Assembly (NCBI RefSeq): GCF_036898095.1
Contig: NC_090750.1
Span: forward strand, 88,643,566 to 88,707,565
DNA: 64,000 nt
Direction: 5' to 3'
Source: Palaemon carinicauda
Lineage: Eukaryota; Arthropoda; Malacostraca; Decapoda; Palaemonidae
Below are positions 10,511-22,277 of the stretch, piece by piece. The stretch's first letter is position 1. Each line of letters opens with the position of its first letter. The translations under genes and the position numbers were made by a program. The notes beneath the pieces are model-generated. The model was not told where the DNA came from. It searched no databases and saw nothing but the letters and a program-made list of their open reading frames with translations.

Positions 10511-13315
10511 ATCACTATCTTGATATTTCCCATCCTTTAAGATTACGATCAACACTATCTTGATATTTCCCATCCTTTAAGATTACGATCATCACTATCT
10601 TGATATTTCCCATCCTTTAAGATTACGATCATCACTATCTTGATATTTCCCATCCTTTAAGATTACGATCAACACAATCTTGATATTTCCCATCCTTTAA
10701 GATCGCGATCATCACTATCTTGATGTTTCCCATCCTTTAAGATTGCGATCACCACTGTCTTGATATTTCCCATCCTTTAAGATCGCTATCCTCACTTTCT
10801 TGATATTTCCCATCCTTTAAGATCGCGATCATCCCTATCTTTATATTTCCCATCCTATAAGATCGCGATTATTACTATCTTGATATTTCGCATCCTTTAA
10901 GATCGTGATCAACACTATCTTGATATTTCCCATCCTTTAAGATCACGATCATCACTATTTTGATATTTCGCATCCTTTAAGATCGCGATCAACACTATCT
11001 TGATATTTCCCATCCTTTAAGATCACGATCATCACTACTTTGATATTCCCATGCTGTAGAAATTTACATCCAGTTCCATCATTACCATCTTGATGTTTCC
11101 CATCCTTTAAGATAGCGGTCATCACCATCTTGATATTTCCCATCCTATAAGATCGCGATCATCACTATCTTGATATTTCCTATCCTTTAAGATCACGATC
11201 ATCACTATCTTGATATTTCCGATCCTTTAAGATCACGATCATCACTATCTTGATATTTCCCATCCTTTAAGATTGCGATCATCACTATCTTGATATTTCC
11301 CATGCTGTAGAAATCTACATCCAGTTCCATCATCACTATCTTGATATTTCCCATCATTTAAGATCACGATCATCACTATCTTGATATTTCCCATCCTTTA
11401 AGATTGCGATCATCACTATCTTGATATTTCCCATGCTGTAGAAATCTACATCCAGTTCCATCATCACTATCTTGATATTTCCCATCATTTAAGATCATGG
11501 TCATCACTATCTTGATATTTCCCATCTTATAAGATCGCGATCATTACTATCTTGATATTTCCCATGCTGTAGAAATTTACATCCAGTTCCATCATCACTA
11601 TCTTGATATTTCCCATCCTTTAAGATTGCGATCATCACTATCTTGATATTTCCCATGCTGTAGAAATCTACATCCAGTTCCATCATCACTATCTTGATAT
11701 TTCCCATCATTTAAGATCATGGTCATCACTATCTTGATATTTCCCATCTTATAAGATCGCGATCATTACTATCTTGATATTTCCCATGCTGTAGAAATTT
11801 ACATCCAGTTCCATCATCACTATCTTGATATTTCCCATCCTTTAAGATCACGATCATCACTATCTTGATAGTTCCCATCCTATAAGATCGCGATCATCAC
11901 TATCTTGATATTTCCCATGCTGTAGAAATTTACATCCAGTTCCATCATTACCATCTTGATGTTTCCCATCCTTTAAGATAGCGGTCATCACCATCTTGAT
12001 ATTTCCCATCCTATAAGATCGCGATCATCACTATCTTGATATTTCCTATCCTTTAAGATCACGATCATCACTATCTTGATATTTCCGATCCTTTAAGATC
12101 ACGATCATCACTATCTTGATATTTCCCATCCTTTAAGATTGCGATCATCACTATCTTGATATTTCCCATGCTGTAGAAATCTACATCCAGTTCCATCATC
12201 ACTATCTTGATATTTCCCATCATTTAAGATCACGATCATCACTATCTTGATATTTCCCATCCTTTAAGATTGCGATCATCACTATCTTGATATTTCCCAT
12301 GCTGTAGAAATCTACATCCAGTTCCATCATCACTATCTTGATATTTCCCATCATTTAAGATCATGGTCATCACTATCTTGATATTTCCCATCTTATAAGA
12401 TCGCGATCATTACTATCTTGATATTTCCCATGCTGTAGAAATTTACATCCAGTTCCATCATCACTATCTTGATATTTCCCATCCTTTAAGATTGCGATCA
12501 TCACTATCTTGATATTTCCCATGCTGTAGAAATCTACATCCAGTTCCATCATCACTATCTTGATATTTCCCATCATTTAAGATCATGGTCATCACTATCT
12601 TGATATTTCCCATCTTATAAGATCGCGATCATTACTATCTTGATATTTCCCATGCTGTAGAAATCTACATCCAGTTCCATCATCACTATCTTGATATTTC
12701 CCATCCTTTAAGATTGCGATCATCACTATCTTGATATTTCCCATGCTGTAGAAATCTACATCCAGTTCCATCATCACTATCTTGATATTTCCCATCATTT
12801 AAGATCATGGTCATCACTATCTTGATATTTCCCATCTTATAAGATCGCGATCATTACTATCTTGATATTTCCCATGCTGTAGAAATCTACATCCAGTTCC
12901 ATCATCACTATCTTGATATTTCCCATCATTTAAGATCATGGTCATCACTATCTTGATATTTCCCATCTTATAAGATCGCGATCATCACTATCTTGATATT
13001 TCCCATGCTGTAGAAATTTACATCCAGTTCCATCATCACTATCTTGATATTTCCCATCCTTTAAGATCGTGGTTATCACTATCTTGATATTTCCCATCCT
13101 ATAAGATCACGATCATCACTATCTTGATAGTTCCTAACCTTTAAGATCGTGATCATTACTATCTTGATATTTCCCATCCTATAAGATCACGATCATCACT
13201 ATCTTGATAGTTCCCATCCTATAAGATCGCGATCATTAGTATCTTGATATTTCCCATGCTGTAGAAATTTATATCCAGTTCCATCATCACTACCTTGATA
13301 TTTCTAATCCTTTAA
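10511..13315. repeat. 40-bp satellite array with 51-bp variant units
   Basis: The basic unit is ATCACTATCTTGATATTTCC plus CATCCTTTAAGATCGCGATC. From 11.04 kb on, a variant unit with CATGCTGTAGAAATCTACAT and CCAGTTCCATC (51 bp) is interspersed. 11045-11506 recurs at 11911-12372 (866-bp shift), and 222-bp blocks repeat within 12.37-12.8 kb. No conserved long ORF. The GATCGCGATC core is palindromic. Confidence 0.92.
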
Positions 13316-13737
13316 GATCCCGATCGATCTAATCTTGTACCGCGTCTAGTCTAGAGAAAGAAATAAGATTGAGGAGGAAATTAGATTGGCAAAGCCTATA
13401 CGTGACCTCTCGTCCCATTGCCTTTCAATTTAGAAACTAAAAGAGGAAGAAGAAGAAGAAGAAGAACATTTCCGTTCTCGAGAAACTGGGGCATTCCAAA
13501 ATGTTTTTAAAAAGTTTAGGGCAAACTTCCTTGGGAAATACCACAGGCGGGGAGAGTGGTTATCGAGTTAGGCTGGTTCAGTTACGCAGATGAAGACAGA
13601 AGGAAAACAGGAAGCGTGGCCCACGTTTAGATTCAATTTAATAAGGAGGTTAAGAGACTGACGCTTCTCCGTCTCAACAGCTTAGGTGTCTGATGGGAAT
13701 TTTTTAGGGAAGTTAGGAAAGAAAATAAGCTGAAGAT

Positions 13738-14047
13738 AAGGGTTATGGTGGCCTGGTGATTGCCACACTGGGGTTCGAGCCCCTCTCAAATTCCTTAGCT
13801 CCTCTGGTCGCTGCAACCTTACCATCCTTGTGAGCTAAGGATGGGGGTGTTTGTGGGAGCCTATAGGTCTATCTGCTTGGTCGTCAGCAGCCATTGCCTG
13901 ACCCTCCTTAATCCTAGCTTGGGTAGAGAGGAGGCTTGGGCGTTGATCATATGAATATATGGTCAGTCTCTAGGGCGTTGTCCTGCTTGATAGGGCAATG
14001 TCACTGTTCCTTGCCTCTGCCATTCATGAGTGGCCTTCAAACTTTTA
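13738..14047 (+). mobile_element. tRNA-headed SINE, best copy
   Basis: The head contains an A-box-like GGCCTGGTGATTGCC and a clear B box GGTTCGAGCCC at 13772-13782 (pol III promoter), followed by a body with GTGAGCTAAGGATGG, GGAGCCTATAGGTCT, CAGCAGCCATTGCCTG and TGCCATTCATGAGTGGCCTT. The same body is at 7206-7425. Confidence 0.8.
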
Positions 14048-14081
14048 AGAAGAAGAGAAGGAAAAGGAGGAACATAGGTTG

Positions 14082-14084
<3 letters not shown>

Positions 14085-14145
<61 letters not shown>
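14085..14145. repeat. (GA)n microsatellite
   Basis: Follows the SINE body closely. Confidence 0.95.
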
Positions 14146-14148
<3 letters not shown>

Positions 14149-14273
14149 AGGGGACCTACATGGTAAGATATAGAGAAAAGGATGAACAAATTGAGAAGCC
14201 TTCAGTTAACTTGTGTATACTTTTTGCCTCTTACTGATTTATGTTTTAAGGAAACTATACTCATTCAAGATGG

Positions 14274-14275
14274 TG

Positions 14276-14327
<52 letters not shown>

Positions 14328-14454
14328 AAATAATAATAATAATAATAATAACAATAATAATAATAATAATAATGATACTACTGCTACTAATAATAATAAT
14401 AATTATTATAACTAATAATAATAATAATAATAATAATAAAAATAATAATAAGGA

Positions 14455-14535
<81 letters not shown>
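14274..14535. repeat. Compound (AAT)n/(ACT)n microsatellite
   Basis: Trinucleotide tract with blocks of AAT and a block of ACT (14456-14491). Confidence 0.95.
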
Positions 14536-14537
<2 letters not shown>

Positions 14538-14957
14538 GAAATGCTGCAATAAAAACTCAATGGTTAGGTTGTGATTGAACTCTGAAATTGATACCACCAC
14601 AAAGCTAGGATTTATCACCATTATGATTACATCTCATTAGTATGAATGATGATTGCAGAATTACCTTTGAATATTTATAGGAATAATTTCCAATGCACTT
14701 ATTAATCGGGTAGGAAATTTTCGCAAATTTCAAAATTTTCAATCAAGATAATCCAACTAAAACAAGATTAGGATTTTAACACGCAAACACATACGCACGC
14801 ACGCAAATGCACAAACGCATGCACGCAAACACACACTCACATTTAGGCATACTAAATGTGGTTGTCCATCTATAATTCGGCAGTTTAAGGGTGAATATGG
14901 CAGTAACTTGTGTCTTTCTTTTAAGTGCCACTCCTGTTGAGACGTTTTATATACATA

Positions 14958-14959
14958 CA

Positions 14960-15028
<69 letters not shown>

Positions 15029-15057
15029 TACATATAATACACACATTATACAAACGC

Positions 15058-15101
<44 letters not shown>

Positions 15102-15102
15102 T

Positions 15103-15151
<49 letters not shown>
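14958..15151. repeat. (AT)n microsatellite, two blocks
   Basis: 14958-15023 and 15063-15151, separated by about 40 bp of CACA-containing sequence. Confidence 0.95.
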
Positions 15152-15155
<4 letters not shown>

Positions 15156-15159
15156 GACT

Positions 15160-16599
15160 TTCGGTTGAAATTTTAGACTAAAACCTGTGAGTTTCATTTA
15201 TATTTCGTACATAAATTGTTTCACATGGAAATTTTCTTTTGATACTGAATGGTGATTTAATGAATCAGTTATACACAACAGTCATGATTTTTTATATATA
15301 TTTCTGGTTATATATTTTTTATGGTCCACTTTTGAACGCTTTCAAAGTGAAAAATAGCAAGCAAAGGTATTGCTGTGTATCCGAGCTGGACCCTCTTAAT
15401 AAGAGATTGCATCGACAGAGTTGTCTGGCTTCAGCACTGGGGCATTTTTTCTTTTTCGTGATGAAGCCTTGTGGCGGGCAAAAGGGCTATCGAACTGGGA
15501 AATATTTGTTTTTTTTTTTAGTTTGACCGAAATGTTTCAATTTTTTTCTATCTTATTTTTATTTCAATTTCCATATTCTATGAACTCTCTACCACATTGA
15601 TGATCAACCTTTCTTCCTCATTACATTATCTAGATTATAGTGATGGGTTACCATTGCTTCAATTGGGGTTATTTGAGAAAAAAGAATTGTGGCAGCCGTT
15701 GTGGTTTTCCCAACAGCATGATAATGATTGACCAAAGAAATGTCAATATTCCCTTATTGATATGTGGGACTATATATTGAAAAAAAATGGCCCTTAGATT
15801 CCAGGGGTAGGCTGGTTTTTAGAGATAGGACTCGACATTCTATCTGGTTTGCCTGCCACTAACATACGATTTAAGTAGGGATGATGGTACTCTTGCCATG
15901 CTCCCATCCTATCAAGCAGGTTCGACTTACACTTGAGCCATTCTAATCATGGTGGTACCATCAACTTTCTGGGTAAGGTAAGAAGTGAATACTTGGGAGT
16001 CAACTCTCTTCGGTGTCACTGATTGAGGAATTAATTCCCTGAAAGGCTAATGGGATCTCCTTTAGGGAGTTAGTCTATTTCATTCACTAAAACTTGTTTC
16101 CATTCATTTTAATCATTATTCCCCCAAAACAAAATAAAAAAAAAATCTTGAATAAAATCGATACTACTTCCACTACCTCCAGATCTTCTGTTGACCTCTT
16201 GACTTTGATGACCACTTCTTCCAGTAAGGAATGTTTTTCTGACTCCTCTGCTTCGACCATATCTTACCTTCCTGTTGACGAATTCAGCACAAAAATAAAT
16301 GACTCTTTAGATACCTGAAGCTCCAGCTTTTACACATTAGAACCTTTTATTCCATCTTTCCCAGGATGCCAGGGATGAATAATTCTGCCAAGGAAAATGT
16401 ATGAGTTTTACATTGTGTGGCATTGCACGCAATGTGAATTATAGGGACTTGTTTACTCTTTTGAGACTTTTTAGATTGACGAAAAGAAAGAAATTGAAGC
16501 TCTCAAAAGAGAAGCAACATTTTAGGCTTACAGTATATTAATTATGCAGATCCTCCAAATGCTAAGATTGCCTTTTCAAGTGTAAATAAGTAATGGCAA
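15160..16599. other. No gene recognised
   Basis: AT-rich DNA with short open frames only. It may include the decayed 3' part of DIRS element D (recombinase C-terminus and terminal repeats), but I could not read any motif or inverted end here. Confidence 0.4.
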
Positions 16600-18890
16600 A
16601 TGTAATGACCTGTCATGTGAAATTGCATAGCTAACAAAACATTATATTCCAAAGGCTCTGCCTTGTGTGATGAAGTTGAGGAAATGATTCCTGGAATCAT
16701 ACCTCAACAATTCCTTCCTGGTTGAAAACCTGGTCTAAGCTGGAGCGATAACCTTTTACCACACCTTTCCTCGCTTTTTCTTCTGTAAAAAGAATAACAA
16801 GTCTGCAATCAGTGGAATAGTGGCCTTGTGTGGAGCAATGTTCCTTCTATGACACCAATCACGGGAAAGTGACCATTTTTTTGGTACAGTAGACTATCGC
16901 GGAGGACTTGCGGAGATAACTAGAAAGTTGTTTCGCAGTCAGTCATGAAGAGCATTTCTTTCAGAGGAGGTGCTGAATAACCTCCAGCTGTGAAGGCAGT
17001 TAGTGAGCTCCCTTGTGACACTTTTTTACGTGAGGTTAATGTAGAAGGTTTGACCACTCTGGTACTTCCACGAGATCTAGAAGATCTTGATACCATTCTA
17101 CATGAAGCCACTTTGGCGTGACTAGCGTTATGTTTATTGTTTTTGATGACCTGATTTTATACAGCGCATAATGGAATAGGCAAAATGGGGGGAAAACATA
17201 GACGTCCATTCCATGACAGATGTTGGAATATATCCTCCATCAATTGCAGCTGTGTCTGAAACTGGGGAACGATACACGAGAAGTTTGTTCTTCATATAAG
17301 TAGAAAACATATCTATAATCAGGGAACCCCTCAAAGTCAGGAGACTCGTTGCAACTGGAGGATTCAAAGACCATTCTGAACCAATTATCATCCCCAGTCA
17401 CCTCAGATTGTCTGCTATTATGTTCTTCTTCCCTGGAATGAACCATGCAGAACAGCATTTATTTGGGCCCAATGATGTATTCTCACTGCTAACTGGCATA
17501 GCAGATAGGATATACAGCCTCTCTGTTTGTTGATGTAAGTCATGGCCGTGTTGTTGCTCACCAACACTACTGAGTGACCTTTGATTGGCTCTGAAAAGTG
17601 GAGTAACTCAAGGTATGGTGCCTTTAGCTCTAGGTAATTTATGTGGAAAGACTTGTCTTCCTGTAACCAGATGCCTGAAATTTGTTCCTTCCTAAGATGG
17701 CCTCCCCACCATTGGTTAGAAGCATCTGAAAATAGAGGGAAATCTGGATTTGGAACGTGTGGGGAAGATCCGGCTAACAGATTCTCCTTTAACCACCACG
17801 AGAGGTCTGTCTTCACATCTTGGGGAATCTTCAAAAGAGGTGAGGGGGTGTCTGATATCTGCAACTATTGACTCTTTAGTGATTATTGTAAAGAGCAAAG
17901 ATTCATCCTCCCGAAGGGTATTAGTTTCTCTAAGAAGGAATGATGGCCCAGAAGCTTCTGCCATGAGTGAGGTGGAAGTAACTTCCTTTCCAGAAAGGGA
18001 GATGTGATCTGGTTGAACCCCTGGATCCTGTCTGAAGATGGATACATTCTGGCTTGGGCTGAGTCTGTATTCATACCCAAAGACCGTATTCAGCATTGGA
18101 GGACTGGGCTGGACTTAACCATGTGTAGCAGGACCCCCAGCTCTTAACAAAAAACAAGCAAGAGGTCCCTGTGATGAATGGGTTGTGATATAAAAAGCCA
18201 GTCGTCTAGGTACCTCAGAAGTGTCATTCCCATGGCATGTGCCCATGAGGAAACCAAAGTGAATAGGCAAGTAAACACTAACAGTGTTGTGGACAAGCCG
18301 AAGCATAGCACCTTGAGCTGGAATACTCTCTTTCTGAAAAGAAAATGATAGTAAGTACTTCCTTGACTTTGTATGGATATGTAGCCTATTTGGAATTAAG
18401 CATTCTCCAGGTCTATGGTCACCAGGAAGTCATTTTTTCTGATGGCTTGAACTACTGTACAGTGCTTGGGATCTCCATCTTGAACCTCATTTGGAGTATA
18501 ATCTGGTTCAAGCGGGAAAGGTCTGCAACAGGTCTCCAACTTCCTGTTAGCATCTCTACCAGAAAGATGTTGCTGAAGAAACCTGTCGACCTAAGACTTC
18601 ATCTGCAGTGTCCTTCCGGATCATTTGAGATACCTTTTCCTCCTGTAAGAGGTATTTCTGGGATCCTTTCAAATAATATGACTGGATTGTATTGTCGGAG
18701 TCCGCGTTACCGAAGGGTGACAAATCGTGAATGGGACGTGATACCCCGAGTGAAGTACAGTACTTATGTTACCCAGGGATTTACCCTGAAGAACTCCCAC
18801 CCTATCCAGCAACTTTGCAGGCATCCTCCCATTTGGTGGTAACGTGGGTGACATGCCTTCCCTATTGGGAACCTTTGCGACCTGTGCCCC
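16600..18890 (-). pseudogene. Old DIRS-like element D, pol remnant (RT, RNase H, MT-like, recombinase)
   Basis: Heavily mutated but ordered. RT N-terminal region with WEFFRVNPWV (about 18.79 kb), motif A FLVTIDLENA (about 18.41 kb) and catalytic RYLDDWLFI (18192-18217). RNase H with LFSDASNQWWGGHL and HINYLELKA (17864-17418). Methyltransferase-like part TEWSLNPPVA... VYRSPVSD (17391-17134). A recombinase trace VVKGYRSSLDQVF at 16.70-16.78 kb. Stops and frame changes throughout. It is a different family from A and B (RYLDD resembles element C). Element A inserted just upstream of its RT. Confidence 0.7.
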
Positions 18891-19014
18891 TTCTCTTATA
18901 GGGATGGTCTCTGTGATGAAATAGGAATTATTCTCAGGCTCAGGTAACAGTCTTCATTGTGGTACCTGTTTGAAAGGAGATGGATGGTCTAGGGGCTTGA
19001 CGAGTTGTAAAACA

Positions 19015-19205
19015 TGATATTTTGATTATGAAATAAATTTTTGAATATACTTACTCGGTGAATATATAATAGCTGACGTCTCCGACGGCTCGACAGATTC
19101 CAAAAACTCGCTAGCGATCACCATGAAGGTTGCGGGTGTGCCCACCAGCGCCGACTATCGGCCAGATACTGCATATACTTGTAAACAGCTCCAGTTCTTC
19201 TCAGT
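19015..19205 (-). repeat. Element A 3' (right) inverted terminal repeat
   Basis: Contains the inverted copy of the 5' repeat. The outermost 53 bases (19015-19067) pair with 19247-19299 with about two mismatches, forming a large stem with a loop of about 180 bp. Confidence 0.85.
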
Positions 19206-19246
19206 CCCCTAGGTCTCTATCGGGGAGGAAGGGAGGGCCTTTAATT

Positions 19247-19345
19247 TATATATTCACCGGGTAAGTATATTCAAAAATTTATTTTATAATCAAAATATCA
19301 TTTTTGAATATTAAACTTAGCCGGTGAATATATAATAGCTGATTC
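19247..19345 (-). repeat. Element A internal complementary region
   Basis: Two abutting parts: 19247-19299 is complementary to the 3' terminus, and 19297-19343 matches the reverse complement of the 5' terminus. Such a junction template is the diagnostic DIRS feature, used in published models to make circular DNA with fused ends. Confidence 0.82.
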
Positions 19346-19729
19346 ACACCCATGGTGGTGGGTAGAGACCAGTATTAATACAATAAAGGCGTATATGCTT
19401 AGAGTTTTTGACAGTTATATCATAACAAAACCCAAATAAATATAGGTACCTGGTAAGGAAGCTGACTCTGACGATTACTCTGCCTTATTAGTCTGCTTTC
19501 CTCACGAAGCCCAGCCATCCTCTCAGGATGCTGAAAGACTCCCAGCTGTTGTATCCAGGGCGACCACCCATACAACAGGACCTCATCAAAACCCTTAATC
19601 TGGGCGCTCTCAAGAAACGACATTTGACCACCCGCCAAATCAAAAAGGATGCGAAAGGCTTCTCAGCCTTCCGTACAACCCAAAACAAGATTAAAAACAT
19701 TTCAAGAGAAGATTAAAAGGATATTGGAA

Positions 19730-21181
19730 TTAAGGGAATGTAGTGGTAGAACCCTCACCCACTACTGCACTCGCTGCAACGAATGGACCCAGTGTGTAGC
19801 AGTCCTCATAAAGAGTCTGGACGTCTGTTAAGTAAAATGAAGCGAACACCGACTTGCTCCTCCAAAAGGTCGCGTCCATAATACTTCGCAGAGATCTGTT
19901 TTGCTTAAAGGCCACGGAAGTTGCTATCGCTCTTACTTCGTGCGTCTTGACCTTAAGCAAGCAACGATCTTTTTCACTTAAGTGAGAATGAGCCTCTCGG
20001 ATTAAAAATCTAATAAAATACGATAAAGCATTTTTAGACATAGGCAATGAGGGCTTCTTAACTGAGCACCATAAGGCCTCAGATCCACCTCGTAAGGATC
20101 TGGTACGAGCTAAATAAAACTTAAGAGCTCTAACTGGGCACAGTACTCTTTCAAGCTCGTTGCCTACGATCTCTGATAGGCAAGGTATATCAAAAGATTT
20201 AGGCCAAGGACGAGAAGGCAGTTCATTTTTGGCCAAGAAACCAAGCTGAAGCGAACATGTGGCTTTATCTGGAGAAAAGCCGATGTTTTTACTAAAGGCA
20301 TGGATCTCACCGACCCTTTTAGCCGAAGCCAAGCACACTAAGAAAAGCGTCTTGAGGGTGAGATCCTTCAGGGAGGCTGAATGTAAAGGCTCAAACCTGT
20401 CGGACATTAGGAACCTTAGGACCACGTCTAAGTTCCATCCAGGAGTTGCCATACGACGCTCCTTAGAGATCTCGAAGGACTTAAGGAGATCTTGGAGATC
20501 TTTATTATTGGACAGATCTAAGCCTCTATGTCTGAACACAGAAGCCAACATGCTCCTGTAGCCCTTAATAGTGGGAGCAGAGAGGGAGCAAACATTTCTC
20601 AGATGCAGGAGAAAGTCTGCAATTTGGGCTACAGAGGTACTGGAAGAGGAAATGGATGATGACTTGCACCAGTCTCTAAAGACTTCCCACTTCGACTGGT
20701 AGACCTTGATGGTAGATGCTCTCCTAGCTCTCGCAATCGCTCTGGCTGCCTCCTTCGAAAATCCTCGAGCTCTTGAGAGTCTTTCGATAGTCTGAAGGCA
20801 GTCAGACGAAGCGCGGGGAGGCTTTGATGAAGACTCCTTACGTGGGGCTGCCGTAAGAGATCCATCCTTAAAGGTAGACTCCTTGGAACGTCTACCAGCC
20901 ATTGAAGTACCTCTGTGAACCACTCTCTCGCGGGCCAGAGTGGAGCAACCAATGTCAACCTGGTCCCTTCGTGAGAGGTGAACTTCTGCAGCACCTTGTT
21001 TAGGATCTTGAAAGGTGGAAAGGCATAAACGTCCAGGTGAGACCAGTCCAGCAGGAAAGCGTCTATGTGGACTGCCTCTGGATCTGGAACTGGAAAGCAG
21101 TAAGTCGAGAGCCTCTTTGTCAGAGAAGTCGCAAAAAGATCTATGGTGGGTTGACCCCATGTCATCCATAGCTTCTCGCAC
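19730..21181 (-). CDS. Tyrosine recombinase of DIRS element A
   Basis: Frame of 483 codons; the recombinase proper starts at about residue 120, because the beginning overlaps the methyltransferase-like region of the upstream ORF in another frame, which is normal for DIRS elements. It catalyses integration of the circular DNA copy. An N-terminal core-binding region contains IADFLLHLRNV and TIKGYRSML. The catalytic set is visible: Arg in SAKRVGEIH, His and Arg in HEVRAIATS, and Tyr in FASFYLTDV. No stop or lost catalytic residue is seen, so this protein may still be made. The start codon is uncertain. Confidence 0.85.
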   Translation of the reverse strand: MREAMDDMGSTHHRSFCDFSDKEALDLLLSSSRSRGSPHRRFPAGLVSPGRLCLSTFQDPKQGAAEVHLSRRDQVDIGCSTLARERVVHRGTSMAGRRSKESTFKDGSLTAAPRKESSSKPPRASSDCLQTIERLSRARGFSKEAARAIARARRASTIKVYQSKWEVFRDWCKSSSISSSSTSVAQIADFLLHLRNVCSLSAPTIKGYRSMLASVFRHRGLDLSNNKDLQDLLKSFEISKERRMATPGWNLDVVLRFLMSDRFEPLHSASLKDLTLKTLFLVCLASAKRVGEIHAFSKNIGFSPDKATCSLQLGFLAKNELPSRPWPKSFDIPCLSEIVGNELERVLCPVRALKFYLARTRSLRGGSEALWCSVKKPSLPMSKNALSYFIRFLIREAHSHLSEKDRCLLKVKTHEVRAIATSVAFKQNRSLRSIMDATFWRSKSVFASFYLTDVQTLYEDCYTLGPFVAASAVVGEGSTTTFP

Positions 21182-21255
21182 ACAGTCTTATGCAACGTCC
21201 ACTCCATGGAGATGACTTGTCCTCTTCTGCTGATGCCGTCCGCCAAGACATTCAT
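20629..21255 (-). CDS. DIRS A RNase H tail and methyltransferase-like region (partial)
   Basis: 208 codons beginning at the end of RNase H (NVLADGISRRGQ), followed by the segment WGQPTIDLFATS and then DAFLLDWSHLDVYAFPPFKI, which is common to DIRS elements and usually called a Dam-like N6-adenine methyltransferase domain; AFPPF resembles a DPPY-type motif, but this is inference. It overlaps the recombinase ORF out of frame. The upstream part of RNase H is missing (internal deletion compared with element B). Confidence 0.7.
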   Translation of the reverse strand: MNVLADGISRRGQVISMEWTLHKTVCEKLWMTWGQPTIDLFATSLTKRLSTYCFPVPDPEAVHIDAFLLDWSHLDVYAFPPFKILNKVLQKFTSHEGTRLTLVAPLWPAREWFTEVLQWLVDVPRSLPLRMDLLRQPHVRSLHQSLPALRLTAFRLSKDSQELEDFRRRQPERLRELGEHLPSRSTSRSGKSLETGASHHPFPLPVPL

Positions 21256-22173
21256 TTTCCTTGCACAAATCTTGCCAAAGGAGAGATGTTACTTGCCTTA
21301 AATGGAGTTCCTTCTGATCCGTGGATCAAAGACCCGAGCATTCCAGACTGTCCAGTGGAGCTCCCTAACCCAAATCCGATGCATCTGAAAACAACACATG
21401 GTTTGGGTTCTTGATCGCAAGAGAAAGACCTTCTCGAAGTCTGATGTTGCTGTCCCACCAAGTCAGACATGTCTAGACTAAGTTGGAGATTGGGAAAGAG
21501 ATACTCTCTAAGCCCTTCTCCTTGTTCCAATGGTTTAGGTGAAATTGGAGAGGGCATAGGTTGAGTCTCCCCAGAGAGATAAACTACTCCAGCGATGAAA
21601 GAGTTCCCACGAGGCTAGTTCAAACTCTTACAGAGCAACTGTTTTTCTCTTGCAAGTGAAGGACTTTTAACAGAGCTTGTTCCATTCTTGCGGGAGACGA
21701 AAAGGCCCGAAAAATCAGACACTGTATCTCCATTCCCAAATAAAGAATAGTCTGGGATGGGGTACTGTAAGTTACGACTTCTCTACGTTCACTATGAGAC
21801 CTAGCTCCTTGGTTAGGTCTAATGTCCATTAGAGGCTCTCCAGACAGCGATATAATGACGACGCCCTGATTAGCCAGTCGTCAAAATACAGTAAAGGGAG
21901 GCTCTGAATCCTCAAAAAATGTAGAAAGCTTGCTACATTTTGCAAGGGCCTTGTAAAAACAAGAGGAGCAGGAATGAGGTCGAAGTACAGTGCTCGACAT
22001 TGGTACATTACTTTCCCGTCCACAAACCTCAGATGTTGTTGAAAGTTTGGATGAATCGGGATGTGGAAGTATGCATCCTGAAGGTCGAGAGAGACCATCC
22101 AGTCGCCTTCCCTTAATGCTGCCAAGACAGATTTGGTAGTCTTCATCGTGAAGTTTGTCTTGACAATGAACAC
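21252..22173 (-). pseudogene. DIRS A reverse transcriptase / RNase H, broken
   Basis: 22173-21829 reads RT palm motifs: WMVSLDLQDAYFHIPIHP (motif A) and LLYFDDWLIRA (catalytic FDD). After that the frame is lost: LYLGMEIQ appears in another frame (21829-21620), and the RNase H DAS region around 21.4 kb is recognisable only across frames. RNase H also lacks the segment that in element B reads VDSDNTTALAYIFKQGG. The reverse transcriptase of this copy cannot be made intact. Confidence 0.75.
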
Positions 22174-22277
22174 ATTGAGCGCACTTACATCTTAAGTACT
22201 CCTGCAGTGAACGTGGCTGCCAGATCATTGGAGCCATCCCTGATAGCCTTGTTCCTGCAGAGAACGTGGCTGTCAGA

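Noticed and set aside
11507..12798. Three near-identical 67-codon frames
   Set aside because: They are the same satellite block translated three times; the spacing equals the repeat period and no start context or motif is present.
10511..13315. CRISPR-like appearance of regularly spaced repeats
   Set aside because: No unique spacers: every base belongs to the repeat unit, and the genome is eukaryotic. The 26-bp array at 55.2-55.9 kb was rejected for the same reason.
13738..13785. tRNA gene at the GGTTCGAGCCC B box
   Set aside because: The head is followed by a repeat body shared with another locus and lacks a complete cloverleaf, so it is a SINE head.
15239..15526. 95-codon plus-strand frame
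   Set aside because: No motif, low-complexity ends, and no conserved neighbour; not supportable as a gene.
18345..18842. 165-codon plus-strand frame
   Set aside because: It lies antisense to the RT of DIRS element D, whose motifs are on the minus strand.
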